NCBI GenBank assembly: GCA_046706185.1
Contig: JBJKPR010000004.1
Coordinates: forward strand, 1-64,000
Origin: JAJZXY01 sp046706185
GTDB taxonomy: Archaea > Thermoplasmatota > Thermoplasmata > Sysuiplasmatales > Sysuiplasmataceae
DNA: 64,000 bases
Direction of reading: 5' to 3'
Shown: positions 8,711 through 17,455 of the stretch, in pieces
Layout: the number at the start of each line of letters is the position of its first letter
Position numbering within the stretch: the first letter of the stretch is position 1
Made by a program: the position numbers and the translations under genes
The notes under the pieces: model-generated
What the model saw: only the letters and a program-made list of their open reading frames with translations
The model's database searches: none
Told to the model about the DNA's origin: nothing

Positions 8711-10258
8711 ATGAATCTTGAAATATCTGACTTCTTCAATGAGATTTACGAAAGGGATGAAAAAGGAATACCTCAGTTCAAGGTCCTGTCTGGCGGAAAA
8801 TGGTATTTCCCCGACAACGGCAAGTTTCTCGATGTAAGGAGTCCGATAGACAACAGCGTCATTGCAAGGATCTCAGTGGCGGAAGAAGTTCATGCCGACA
8901 AGGTGCTCTCCGACGCCGCTGATGCACGGCCCCTTATCAGAAGGCTTCCTGCAATTGAGAGGATGAATGCAATGGTAAGGGCATCAGCTCTTCTCGAGGA
9001 ACAGTTCGAGTCGATGCAGAATGCGATCGTTGTGAACAACGGAAAGACGCTCTCTGATGCAGCAGGGGAGATAAAATCGACAATGCACAGGCTGACGCTT
9101 GTATTCGAGGAGGCGAGGAAGATATTTGGCGACTATCTTCCAGGCGACTGGGCGGAAGAGAATATCGGGAAGTATGCCCTGATAATAAGGGAGCCGGTGG
9201 GCGTTGTTCTCGCGATAGCACCCTTCAACTATCCCCTCTTCATTACATACACAAAGGCAATACCGGCGCTGCTCGCAGGCAATTCGGTCATCGTCAAGCC
9301 GCCAAGCGCAGACCCCATTCCTGCAATCCTCATGGCAGAGATCCTGCTGAAGGCAGGACTTCCGCCTGCATCTCTCAGCATGATCACAGGAAAGGGCTCA
9401 ATAGGAAGCTACATGGCAAGGCACCCCACAGTCGATGTGCTCACATTCACCGGAAGCACAGAGATAGGGAAGAAGCTCAGCGAGATTTCAGGCATAAAGA
9501 AGATACACCTTGAGCTGGGCGGAAAGGGCGTGGCCATTGTTCTGAACGACGCTGATGTGGAGACTGCAGCATCCAAGGTCCTCTCAGGCTCGCTCAAGAA
9601 CGCGGGACAGAGGTGTGACGCAATCAGCAGGGTGCTTGTGCAGAAGGAGGTTGCTCCACGTTTCTACGAACTCCTCAAGACAGGTATCAGGGGATGGACA
9701 GTCGGAGACCCGAGAGACCAGTCTTCCAAGATAGGGCCGCTGATAGACGGGAATGCGGTGGAACGTGTGAAGAGGCTGATCGATGATGCGGTGGGCAAAG
9801 GGGCAAAGCTCGCATACGGCGGGAAGTCTGAGGGTAACTTTGTCGAACCCACGCTCCTTCTCGACGTACCACTCAACGCGGACGTGATGTGGGAGGAGAC
9901 TTTCGGTCCTGTTGTGCCCGTTGCAACATTTGAAACAGTGGACGAGGCAATCGATATTTCCAACAAATCAGAGTACGGCCTCGACTCTGCTGTATTCACA
10001 AAGAGCCTGCACAGGGCCTGGAAGGTTTCGAAGAGGCTCGAGGTGGGGGAGGTTACAGTCAACAACTTCCCTGCGCACGGCGTTGGTTTCTTCCCCTTCG
10101 GCGGTGTCAAGGAGAGCGGTCTCGGGAGAGAGGGCATAGGCTACAGCATCGACGAATTCACAAACATGAAGACAATTGTCTTCGACACAGGCGCAGCGAA
10201 GATATGGGAGCTGGAGGAAAACGGGGAGCGTGTTGTTTCGGCCGAAAGGGTATTGTGA
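8711..10258 (+). CDS. gapN: Non-phosphorylating glyceraldehyde-3-phosphate dehydrogenase (GAPN)
   Basis: Aldehyde dehydrogenase superfamily, 515 aa. Catalytic residues are visible: Asn173 in PFNYP, Glu268 in LELGGKG and Cys302 in NAGQRCDAISRVL. The RCDAISR form around the Cys is typical of archaeal GAPN, which oxidises glyceraldehyde-3-phosphate straight to 3-phosphoglycerate with NAD(P)+ and no ATP gain. The convergent neighbour is triosephosphate isomerase, which acts on the same metabolite and supports the call over a generic aldehyde dehydrogenase. The protein is cytoplasmic. Allosteric control by sugar phosphates is known in the family but cannot be judged here. Confidence 0.88.
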   Translation: MNLEISDFFNEIYERDEKGIPQFKVLSGGKWYFPDNGKFLDVRSPIDNSVIARISVAEEVHADKVLSDAADARPLIRRLPAIERMNAMVRASALLEEQFESMQNAIVVNNGKTLSDAAGEIKSTMHRLTLVFEEARKIFGDYLPGDWAEENIGKYALIIREPVGVVLAIAPFNYPLFITYTKAIPALLAGNSVIVKPPSADPIPAILMAEILLKAGLPPASLSMITGKGSIGSYMARHPTVDVLTFTGSTEIGKKLSEISGIKKIHLELGGKGVAIVLNDADVETAASKVLSGSLKNAGQRCDAISRVLVQKEVAPRFYELLKTGIRGWTVGDPRDQSSKIGPLIDGNAVERVKRLIDDAVGKGAKLAYGGKSEGNFVEPTLLLDVPLNADVMWEETFGPVVPVATFETVDEAIDISNKSEYGLDSAVFTKSLHRAWKVSKRLEVGEVTVNNFPAHGVGFFPFGGVKESGLGREGIGYSIDEFTNMKTIVFDTGAAKIWELEENGERVVSAERVL

Positions 10259-10260
10259 TT

Positions 10261-10941
10261 TCACCTGGCCAGCGCTTCGGCCATATCACCTATAAGCTGC
10301 CTCTGCCTGTCTGACTTGACAACCGCTGAGGCGACAAGCGCCCCTTCGGCGCCGAGCTCAACCGCCCTGGCGACATCTTCAGCTGTGGTCACTCCCGCAC
10401 CTGCAATGATTATTACGTCGCGGTTGACTTTTCTGATGGCCTCTACCGATTCGGTGATTATCTCCGGTTTTGCCTTTGAGACCGAGACACCCCTTCCTAT
10501 CAGCTCGGGTGGCTCGACGGCGACCATGTCAGGCCGGAGGGAGCTGACCGCCGCCACGGTTCTCACAGTGTCAGCGCATATAACGGAGCGCATGCCTGCT
10601 TTCCTGCTCCCTTCAACCAGGAACTCCATTTCCCACAGCCTGAGCCTGTGCTCACTGTGGTTCATGAGCGTGCCGCTGGCGCCCGCAGCCTTCAGCATCT
10701 CAAGCGAATGATATCCTGTCGTGGCTCCGGGATCGACAGGATCTGCATGCTGGGCAAAGGTGACCGCACCCGAAGCAGAAACCTCCTGTATCCACGGTGT
10801 CGGAGGGCACACAACTATGTTTATGCCCGTCGAGTTTGAAACTTCCCTGGCATAGCCTGCGATGTTAAGCGCAAAATCCGCAAACGATTCTGTATATCCC
10901 TTGAGGTTGAGAAGAAGATGGCGTCTGTTACTGTAGCTCAT
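10261..10941 (-). CDS. tpiA: Triosephosphate isomerase (archaeal type)
   Basis: A short archaeal-type TIM of 226 aa, missing segments found in bacterial and eukaryotic enzymes. Catalytic residues are Lys14 (LNLKGY), His95 (LMNHSEHR) and Glu143 (AVEPPELIGRG). The C-terminal phosphate-binding stretch GAGVTTAEDVARA and GALVASAVV are also typical. It interconverts dihydroxyacetone phosphate and glyceraldehyde-3-phosphate. It is convergent with gapN, with stops 2 nt apart, so both glycolytic genes end together. Confidence 0.95.
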   Translation of the reverse strand: MSYSNRRHLLLNLKGYTESFADFALNIAGYAREVSNSTGINIVVCPPTPWIQEVSASGAVTFAQHADPVDPGATTGYHSLEMLKAAGASGTLMNHSEHRLRLWEMEFLVEGSRKAGMRSVICADTVRTVAAVSSLRPDMVAVEPPELIGRGVSVSKAKPEIITESVEAIRKVNRDVIIIAGAGVTTAEDVARAVELGAEGALVASAVVKSDRQRQLIGDMAEALAR

Positions 10942-11001
10942 ATGTTCCTCATCGGGATAGAGGGCCGGACATTGACTTTAATCTTTCTTCGGGCGGCAGT
11001 C

Positions 11002-11388
11002 TCATTCGCTCCCCGCCTGCATGACAAAATCCCACATCAGCTGGCCTACGGGCATGACTGAGAGCCTGGGATTCCTGACGAGCGGAGAATCAGCAAACAG
11101 GCGCGAGTCCCTGATCGCCGACAGGGGGACGCTCCTCCTCAGTTTCCTGTCTGCCTTGATCCTGACAGAAGGGCTTTTGCCGGGAGAAGCACCGACGCAT
11201 ACGGCTATTCCAACAATCTTCTTTTCGATTCCTGTGTGGTAGTAGAGTATCATGTCGCCTGCCCTCACACTCCTAAGGTTCTTGAGCGCAAGATTGTTTT
11301 TCACTCCCTCCCATTCGGTCTCACCGTCCATCTGCAGCTGTTCAAAGCTGTAATGGCCAGGTTCTTCCTTGAAAAGCCAGTAAGACAT
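11002..11388 (-). CDS. EVE-domain protein
   Basis: A single EVE domain of 128 aa. The N-terminus SYWLFKEEPGHYSFEQL and the core WEGVKNNLALKNLRSVRAGD followed by YYHTGIEKKIVGIA are the family hallmark. EVE domains are PUA-related and bind modified bases in DNA or RNA, often beside restriction systems or RNA modification genes. No such neighbour is seen here, so a housekeeping nucleic-acid-binding role is the simplest reading. ATG 11388 is preferred over an upstream GTG because the conserved domain begins at once. Confidence 0.85.
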   Translation of the reverse strand: MSYWLFKEEPGHYSFEQLQMDGETEWEGVKNNLALKNLRSVRAGDMILYYHTGIEKKIVGIAVCVGASPGKSPSVRIKADRKLRRSVPLSAIRDSRLFADSPLVRNPRLSVMPVGQLMWDFVMQAGSE

Positions 11389-11409
11389 GCATGATTGATT
11401 ACAGACCAC

Positions 11410-11618
11410 CTATTTATCGGAGCCATATTTGCGATGCCCGCCGCTGTCAAACTGGCAGAGTGTCTTCTGACGCATGCAGCGGAGCCCGCCTGTTTCTGTT
11501 TTGCTATGGCAGCTTCTTCGCAGACTGACAGCGCTTGTGTTGCACAGGGTCGGCCTTCCTTCTGTATCGTGATACGCTCGACAATGTCTGCGGTGTTACC
11601 GAAGCGGGGCGGAGGAGA
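11410..11618. other. Intergenic gap, nothing recognised
   Basis: This gap between the EVE gene and the membrane protein gene shows no tRNA-like fold, strong terminator or TATA box. A minus-strand frame stays open across it but has no plausible start codon or recognisable motif, so I do not call it a gene. Confidence 0.35.
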
Positions 11619-12218
11619 TCATCTTGGGGAGAAAATGACCGTCAACCTGACTGCAGTCATGATTATACCGGCCAGCATGACAAGCAGGCCCGCTATTTCA
11701 GCAGGGTACTGGAAGGGCTGGTACAGGTAGAATTCAGAGTATGCGGTAACAGTCACATTCTGTGCCGCCTGTCCAGTGGCTGTCATGTTGACCAGGTAAG
11801 TTGTATCAACATAGACGAGCGGCAAGTACACATTGCCGTTTGTGGTCGTAGCCGTCCCGTTGGCTACCCTGTACTGGTAATACTGGTTACCGTATGGTCC
11901 CTGCACGTAGTTGTACTTGAAGATGGTGTAATCCACGCTGGAACCCGAGTGGAAATGGAAAACAAGGTGTGGAGTCTGTCCGTGAATTGCCGAAAAATAG
12001 AGCGTTGAATTCTCCCCGTGCGCAACAAGAAACGTACCTTGGCCTGTGTCTATCCTCTGCAGGACGTACATGGCGGAAATCGAAGATAACTGAAACAATC
12101 CAAAACCGCAGATTGCAACAACAAGCGAGACAACAAGAAGTCTGTCCCTGAACATGCGCCTCAAGACACTTGTGCTCCTTCGGAGTGCCCCTGCCTGTTT
12201 CTCCCGAATCTCAACCAT
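11619..12218 (-). CDS. Membrane protein with extracytoplasmic beta-rich domain, unknown
   Basis: Unrecognised protein of 199 aa. A basic N-terminus (RRSTSVLRRMFRDR) precedes a membrane segment at about 24-44. A loop of about 120 residues follows, rich in Thr, Asn, Tyr and N-glycosylation sequons (NST, NGT, NMT, NVT), and a second membrane segment lies near 166-192. This is an N-in/C-in membrane protein with an external beta domain. ATG 12218 is chosen over GTG 12239 because a TATA-like TAATATAG lies about 30 nt upstream. It is divergent from the arginine operon, with no clear functional link. Confidence 0.65.
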   Translation of the reverse strand: MVEIREKQAGALRRSTSVLRRMFRDRLLVVSLVVAICGFGLFQLSSISAMYVLQRIDTGQGTFLVAHGENSTLYFSAIHGQTPHLVFHFHSGSSVDYTIFKYNYVQGPYGNQYYQYRVANGTATTTNGNVYLPLVYVDTTYLVNMTATGQAAQNVTVTAYSEFYLYQPFQYPAEIAGLLVMLAGIIMTAVRLTVIFSPR

Positions 12219-12417
12219 GTGACCTGTTGACCAACACACAAGGTGCTATATTAGGTTTGGATTCCGTCTGCCGTGTTGCATCCCGATATGCGAACGGGCA
12301 AGAGCGTGGCTACACCTTACCGTAAACTGCCAGAAGTCAATTTACAGACTCGATTGCATCTATGTTGTGCAAAACAGGACAGAGGGAATAACTGCACTCT
12401 TATCATCAACCGCTGCC

Positions 12418-13431
12418 ATGCATTATTCCTCACAGTCTGTGGGAGTATACGGCGTCACTGGATATGCAGGGTCTGAACTACTCAGGATTATCTCAACACA
12501 TCCTTCTTTTGAGCTGACGTTTGCACAGTCCGGCAGTGCGAGCGGTGCAAGGCTTGGCGACATCTACCCTCTGCTTCCTGCCGGAGCAGGCATCAGGGTA
12601 TCCGCTGAGCCGGAAGTGGACGGAACGGATGTGGCTTTTCTCTGCCTGCCGGCCGGTGAGAGCATGTCCGTAGTGCCAAAGCTTGTGAGCAAGGGTATCA
12701 GGGTTATAGACCTCGGCCCGGACTACAGGCTGAAGCCCGCATCTCTCTTCGAGACTGTCTACGGCAAGAAACACTCTGACCCCGAAAACCTGGAACTCAG
12801 CACATACGGCGTAACGGAACTGAACAGGGAGAAGATAAGTGAGGCCCCGGTGGTGGCCAACCCGGGCTGCTACCCGACAGCAGCGCTCATTGCGCTCAGC
12901 CCAATCCTGGACCTGATAAATGGGAGCATCATTATCGATGCAAAGAGCGGCACGTCAGGCTCGGGTAAAGAGCCGACCCAGTTCAACAACCATTCTGAAA
13001 TAGGGGAGAATATACGCCCCTACAATCCCAACAAACACAGGCATCTGCCAGAAATCTCATCCCACCTTTCGGCGGGGGAGGAATACAGGGATATCACATT
13101 CATACCTCACCTTGTCCCGATCGTGCGCGGGATAGAGGAAACGATATATCTGCCCGGCACCGCCTGTTCGGGCGTGATATCCCGCCTGAACTCATTCTAT
13201 TCAGGCTCCAAATTCGTTCATGTCGTTGACGATGCGAGCCTGAACATGGTGCAGGGGACAAATCACTGCCTTCTCCAGGTTGCGGACCTTGGGAGCGGAA
13301 CCGTGATTTTCTCGTACATTGACAACCTCGGCAAGGGGGCAAGCGGCCAGGCTGTTCAGAATGCAAACATAATGGCAGGACTGCCTGAAGAGACAGGCCT
13401 CCTGCACAATGGGTCGGGTGTGGGTAGGTAG
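12418..13431 (+). CDS. argC: N-acetyl-gamma-glutamyl-phosphate reductase
   Basis: ArgC (or the LysY paralogue), 337 aa with the start chosen, the usual length. The NADP-binding GVYGVTGYAGSELL opens the protein, and catalytic Cys151 lies in ANPGCYPTA. KSGTSGSGK and the late HLVPIVRGI stretch are also typical. It reduces N-acetylglutamyl phosphate to the semialdehyde. The frame is open to GTG 12367, but ATG 12418 puts the Rossmann motif at the normal distance. It is the first gene of argC-J-B-D, with 2 nt to argJ. Confidence 0.92.
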   Translation: MHYSSQSVGVYGVTGYAGSELLRIISTHPSFELTFAQSGSASGARLGDIYPLLPAGAGIRVSAEPEVDGTDVAFLCLPAGESMSVVPKLVSKGIRVIDLGPDYRLKPASLFETVYGKKHSDPENLELSTYGVTELNREKISEAPVVANPGCYPTAALIALSPILDLINGSIIIDAKSGTSGSGKEPTQFNNHSEIGENIRPYNPNKHRHLPEISSHLSAGEEYRDITFIPHLVPIVRGIEETIYLPGTACSGVISRLNSFYSGSKFVHVVDDASLNMVQGTNHCLLQVADLGSGTVIFSYIDNLGKGASGQAVQNANIMAGLPEETGLLHNGSGVGR

Positions 13432-13433
13432 CC

Positions 13434-14657
13434 TTGAAGACGATAGATGGCGGCGTAACCACACCAGCCGGGTTCAGGGCGGCCGCAGGAAAGGGCGGCC
13501 TGAGAAAGTCAGGGAAGAATGACGTGGCAGTGCTGTTCTCGGAGCGAAAATGCAACACTGCAGCTGTTTTCACAACAAACAGGCTGAAGGCGGCGTGCGT
13601 TCTAGTGACTGCCGAGCATCTCAAGAAGACTGGCGGGAGAATGCGCGGAGTGGTTGTGAACAGCGGAAACGCAAACGCCCTTACAGGCAGAAAGGGTATC
13701 TCAGACGCCAGGAAAATGGCAGCAGAGACAGCGAAGCTGCTCGGCGTCAGGCGGGAGGAGGTAGCAGTGTGCTCGACAGGCATCATCGGAGAGCTTCTTC
13801 CGATGGAGAAGGTTCTGAAGGGCATATCGCAGACAGTCCCCCGCCTCTCGAGTTCCGTCTCGGCAGGCAGCAGGGCCGCTGAGGCAATTCTCACCACAGA
13901 CAAGACGCCCAAGGAAATTGCAGTTTCACTGACGCTTGAGGACGGGCGGAGGGTAAGCATCGGCGGGATGACCAAGGGCTCGGGCATGATCGCCCCAAGG
14001 ATGGCTGCGCTTCATGCCACAACGCTCACTTTCATCACAACGGATGCGCCTGTGGAGAGGCGTTATCTGCAGAAGTGTCTCGAGAGGTTCGCCGACCAGA
14101 CATTCAATATGATATCTGTGGATGCGGACCAGAGCACCAACGACACAATACTTCTGCTCTCCAGCGGAGCGGCCGGGGGCCCTGAAGTGAAGAAGGACAG
14201 GATGTTCGAGAATGCTCTGAGGTTCGTCATGTGGGAGCTAGCCAGAAAGGTGGCCCTTGACGGCGAAGGGGAGACAAAGCTTCTTACTGTAAGGGTAGAG
14301 GGTGCAAGGAACGACAGAGATGCATCTGATGCAGCCCTCTCGATCGTGAAATCAAACCTTGTCAAGTGCGCTCTCTTCGGCGGTGACCCGAACGTGGGCA
14401 GGATTGCCTCAGCAATAGGGAACTCGGGATGCGCTGTCGATTTTTCAAAGCTTGAGGTGTGTGTGGGCCCCGATGCGGACATAAAGATCATATCGGGCGG
14501 GCTGGTAACTGATGAGAAGAATGCAGCAGCTTCCATGATGAGCGGCAGGGAAGTCACTCTTACTGTGAGGCTCAACGGTGGAAAGGGGGCTGCTACCTCG
14601 ATGGGGTGTGATATGTCTTATGAGTATGTCAGGATCAACTCAGCCTACACAACGTGA
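13434..14657 (+). CDS. argJ: Ornithine acetyltransferase / N-acetylglutamate synthase
   Basis: Bifunctional ArgJ, 407 aa. It transfers acetyl from N-acetylornithine to glutamate and so recycles the acetyl group. Signatures are VVVNSGNANALTG, CSTGIIGELLPM, KGSGMIAP and SVDADQSTNDT. The proenzyme normally cleaves itself at Ala-Thr within MIxPNMATML. Here the segment reads MIAPRMAALHATTL, so the likely nucleophile is Thr196 in HATTL, with about four extra residues before it. Start is TTG 13434. Having argJ and no argE points to the cyclic pathway. It overlaps argB. Confidence 0.92.
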   Translation: MKTIDGGVTTPAGFRAAAGKGGLRKSGKNDVAVLFSERKCNTAAVFTTNRLKAACVLVTAEHLKKTGGRMRGVVVNSGNANALTGRKGISDARKMAAETAKLLGVRREEVAVCSTGIIGELLPMEKVLKGISQTVPRLSSSVSAGSRAAEAILTTDKTPKEIAVSLTLEDGRRVSIGGMTKGSGMIAPRMAALHATTLTFITTDAPVERRYLQKCLERFADQTFNMISVDADQSTNDTILLLSSGAAGGPEVKKDRMFENALRFVMWELARKVALDGEGETKLLTVRVEGARNDRDASDAALSIVKSNLVKCALFGGDPNVGRIASAIGNSGCAVDFSKLEVCVGPDADIKIISGGLVTDEKNAAASMMSGREVTLTVRLNGGKGAATSMGCDMSYEYVRINSAYTT

Positions 14658-15441
14658 TGCGTCTGGCGCAGTCGTTGTAAAAAGCGGCGGGAGCCTAATC
14701 GATTCGGAGGAGAGCATGGCGTCGCTGTGCGAGGAAATTGCAGCGCTCAGCGAAGAGTTCAGGTTTGTTGTGGTCAACGGCGGCGGCAGGGAGATAGACA
14801 GGCTCTGCGCTTCGCTGTCAATACCGGTGCAGAAGGTCTCCGGCCTGAGGGTAACCACTCCTGAGGTGCTATCTGTTGTTCAGATGGCGCTTGCCAAGAG
14901 CTCAAACTCAGTTGCCGCACGGCTGAACTCGCTCGGCGTGAGGTCAGCCCCGCTTCCAGCTTTCGCGGCAGGAACTGTGGTGGTGGAGAAAAGGGGAAGC
15001 GGGCAGCACGAGGACCTCGGCCTTGTCGGAAAGGTTGTCTCTGTCGACTGCTCTCTGCTGAACGCGCTGCAGTGTGAGGGTGTTGTGCCTGTCATCTACC
15101 CTATCGCAGGTGACAGGTCCGGCAGTCTCTACAACGTGAATGCGGACGAGATAGCATCCGGTGTCTCATCCGCCATGGGAGCCCAAGCGCTCCTCTTGAT
15201 GACAGACGTGGAGGGCGTATTCGTCAACGGCTCTCCAAGGGGCGTCCTCACCACTGGCGAGATGGATGAATATGCGGGTGCAGGGTGGTTCAAGGACGGT
15301 ATGCTTCCAAAGCTGGAAGCTGCATCGAACGCAGCCAGGGGCGGAGTTTCACGCGTCTGCATACTGGATGGAAGAAGGAAAGGGGTCCTGCGCGGATTTC
15401 TGAAGGAAGGAAGTACAAATGGCACTGAAATACAGAAGTGA
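14620..15441 (+). CDS. argB: Acetylglutamate kinase
   Basis: Amino-acid kinase family, 273 aa, phosphorylating N-acetylglutamate. Motifs are VVVKSGGSLI at the N-terminus (phosphate-binding Lys and Gly-Gly), VVNGGGREID, SGLRVTTPE, YNVNADEIASG and KDGMLPKLEAA. The frame is open to 14578; ATG 14620 or 14626 gives a normal N-terminus, and both overlap the end of argJ by about 35 nt. It overlaps argD by 23 nt. A LysZ-type role in lysine synthesis is possible in archaea, but the gene set here is arginine-like. Confidence 0.9.
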   Translation: MSMSGSTQPTQRDASGAVVVKSGGSLIDSEESMASLCEEIAALSEEFRFVVVNGGGREIDRLCASLSIPVQKVSGLRVTTPEVLSVVQMALAKSSNSVAARLNSLGVRSAPLPAFAAGTVVVEKRGSGQHEDLGLVGKVVSVDCSLLNALQCEGVVPVIYPIAGDRSGSLYNVNADEIASGVSSAMGAQALLLMTDVEGVFVNGSPRGVLTTGEMDEYAGAGWFKDGMLPKLEAASNAARGGVSRVCILDGRRKGVLRGFLKEGSTNGTEIQK

Positions 15442-16621
15442 GCCCGGCGGCAAGGACGACGACGCACTGCTTGGAACGTACGCACGGCAGCCTGTTTCAT
15501 TCGTGAGGGGAAAGGGGTGCACAGTCTGGGACAGCGACGGCAGAGCATATATTGACTTCGTGGCAGGTATAGCTGTGAACAGTCTTGGATACGACCACCC
15601 GAAGCTCGTTGCCGCGATATCCAACCAGGCCACGAGCATAATACATTCGTCCAACCTGTATGAGATACCGAGCCAGTCCAGGCTTGCTTCGCGGCTTTCT
15701 GCCAGCTTGCCGCCGCTCGGCTGGAAGGTTTTCTTCAGCAACAGCGGTGCTGAGGCAAATGAGGCAGCCATAAAATTCGCAATGAAGGCCACGGGAAGGA
15801 AGAAGATTGTATCCACAGACAACTCCTTCCACGGGCGAACAGCAATGGCACTGTCTGTGACTGGTCAGAAGAAGTACTGGAAAGGGTTCGAACAGCTGAT
15901 TTATCCGAACGTTCTGTTCGCCGAATACGGCTCCGCCCGGGAGATAAGCGAAAAGCTGGACAGCGATGTTGCCTGCGTCATCGTGGAACCGATACAGGGT
16001 GAGGGCGGTGTCGTCCTGCCTGACAGCAGCTTCCTTTCGAAGGTGAGCGAAGCGGCGAGAAGAAACGGCTCGCTTCTCATCGTTGATGAAGTCCAGACAG
16101 GTGTCGGAAGGACTGGCAAATTCTTTGCCCATTCATGGGAAGAAGGTTGCACCCCGGATATAATCACAATGGCAAAGGCACTCGCGGGAGGTGTGCCCAT
16201 AGGTGCCACAATCGTTACGTCCAAGGTTGCGGAAAGCATTGTCCCGGGGGACCATGGCTCAACATTTGGCGGCAACCATCTGAGCACGGCTGCTGCAAAT
16301 GCGGTGCTTGATGTGGTTGAGGCGCCGGGTTTCATGGAAGATGTTGCGAGAAAGGGAATGAAATTGATGGGTGGGCTCAGGTCCGCATTCGAGGGCGCTT
16401 CATATGTCCACGAGGTCAGGGGGAAGGGGCTGATGATAGGTATCGACATGACAAAGGACGCTGCAGCCGCCTTCAAGGCGTTTGCATTGGAGAGGGGGTT
16501 TCTCGTCAATGTTGTCCATGAGCATGTAGTGAGGCTCGTGCCTCCCCTTGTTGTCAGCGATGAGGAGATTGACTCCCTCCTTTCCATGTCGACCGCCTTT
16601 GCATCATCCCGTCGGGGCTGA
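15419..16621 (+). CDS. argD: Acetylornithine aminotransferase
   Basis: Class-III PLP-dependent aminotransferase, 400 aa. The PLP Lys is Lys253 in ITMAKALAGGVPIG. SNSGAEANEAAIK and IVEPIQGEGG, then IVDEVQTGVGRTGKF, are the standard ArgD signatures. It converts N-acetylglutamate semialdehyde to N-acetylornithine and may double as LysJ. ATG 15419 lies inside the end of argB, so the four genes argC-J-B-D form one overlapping operon. A hairpin with a T-run follows at 16668-16703. Confidence 0.92.
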   Translation: MALKYRSEPGGKDDDALLGTYARQPVSFVRGKGCTVWDSDGRAYIDFVAGIAVNSLGYDHPKLVAAISNQATSIIHSSNLYEIPSQSRLASRLSASLPPLGWKVFFSNSGAEANEAAIKFAMKATGRKKIVSTDNSFHGRTAMALSVTGQKKYWKGFEQLIYPNVLFAEYGSAREISEKLDSDVACVIVEPIQGEGGVVLPDSSFLSKVSEAARRNGSLLIVDEVQTGVGRTGKFFAHSWEEGCTPDIITMAKALAGGVPIGATIVTSKVAESIVPGDHGSTFGGNHLSTAAANAVLDVVEAPGFMEDVARKGMKLMGGLRSAFEGASYVHEVRGKGLMIGIDMTKDAAAAFKAFALERGFLVNVVHEHVVRLVPPLVVSDEEIDSLLSMSTAFASSRRG

Positions 16622-16667
16622 TCAGAGGGGAGGCTGTATTCCACAAGCCCGCGCGGGACCTCATGAA

Positions 16668-16703
16668 ACTGTCAGGGACATCTGTTCCTCCAGTCAGTTT
16701 TTT
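16668..16703 (+). terminator. Intrinsic-type terminator after argCJBD
   Basis: ACTG (16668-16671) pairs with CAGT (16691-16694) around an inner AGGGACA/TGTTCCT stem with one G-U pair, followed shortly by six T residues (16698-16703). T-runs are the main archaeal termination signal, so this probably ends the argC-J-B-D transcript. Confidence 0.5.
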
Positions 16704-16713
16704 ATCCAGAAAC

Positions 16714-16719
16714 TATATA
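16714..16719 (+). promoter_or_regulatory. TATA box for the ACT-domain gene
   Basis: TATATA begins exactly 25 nt before TTG 16739, so the mRNA probably starts at or next to the TTG codon. This marks the ACT gene as a separate transcription unit after the arginine operon terminator. Confidence 0.55.
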
Positions 16720-16738
16720 CGATTTTTCGGATCCTCAA

Positions 16739-17389
16739 TTGACAGAGAAAACGTCTGCAGAGATAACCAGGGACTACATAGGTCAGCATCCGAGCGTAAT
16801 GGACTGCCTTTCATACGACATAGTCAACTTTTCCGCTCTCGCCAGGAAGATCATGGAGGAGACGGGCGCGAAGAACGAGGAAGCGGTGATGATTGCATGC
16901 AGGAGATACCAGGTGGAGCTCAGGAACAGGAGGGCGCGCGAGAACGAGGTGATATCCACCCTCCGCAACAGTCGCGTCAGGCTCAAGTCGAAGATATCAC
17001 TCATAAACGCCAGGAATGAGCCGAGGACGCTTCAGCTCCTTCAGAAGATACAGCAGAATGTCGTGTCCAAGAACAACACCATGCTTACAGTCCAGCAGGG
17101 GAGCAAGGTGCTTACAATCATACTGGATGAGGAGAACCTGGAGGAGACAATGACTGTACTTGGGAAGGAGCTTGTGCTCAACTCAAGGAGCAGGCTCGGT
17201 GAGATTACCGTGGAGAGCCCCGAGGCAATTGTCGAGACGCCGGGCATACTTGCAAGGTTTTCATCTGTCCTTGCCGAGGCGGGCGTCAACTGCCTCGAAG
17301 TCGTAAGCTGCAATACCGAGTCCACCTTTGTTGTTGCGGAACAGGACCTGATAAAGGCATACAATCTCCTGAGCTCTCTTGTAAGCTGA
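16739..17389 (+). CDS. ACT-domain regulatory protein
   Basis: A 216-residue protein with two parts. The N-terminal half (about 1-75) is helical, with VMDCLSYDIVNFSALARKI and many charged residues, resembling a small DNA-binding or dimerisation module. The C-terminal half has ACT-like repeats, clearest at ETPGILARFSSVLAEAGVNCLEVVSC. ACT domains bind amino acids and regulate enzymes or transcription. Its place between argD and argG suggests it senses arginine or a precursor, which is inference. Start is TTG with a TATA box 25 nt upstream, so it is probably leaderless. No enzymatic motif is present. Confidence 0.75.
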   Translation: MTEKTSAEITRDYIGQHPSVMDCLSYDIVNFSALARKIMEETGAKNEEAVMIACRRYQVELRNRRARENEVISTLRNSRVRLKSKISLINARNEPRTLQLLQKIQQNVVSKNNTMLTVQQGSKVLTIILDEENLEETMTVLGKELVLNSRSRLGEITVESPEAIVETPGILARFSSVLAEAGVNCLEVVSCNTESTFVVAEQDLIKAYNLLSSLVS

Positions 17390-17455
17390 ACCGTTGTTTG
17401 TTGATTTTCGAACTTATGTGGTTCAATTTGTCCGATTACTTACATCAGTATTAAC

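Noticed and set aside
11395..11730. A 111-codon plus-strand frame in the gap after the EVE gene
   Set aside because: It runs antisense to the end of the membrane protein gene, is Ala/Cys-rich without motif and lacks a promoter or SD.
13100..13987. A 295-codon minus-strand open frame over argC/argJ
   Set aside because: Both genes on the plus strand have intact catalytic motifs; the antisense frame is Ser/Pro/Arg-rich and unrecognisable.
16648..16657. Perfect palindrome CCCGCGCGGG after argD
   Set aside because: It is GC-only and lies just before the better-supported terminator hairpin; likely part of that structured 3' end or chance rather than an operator.
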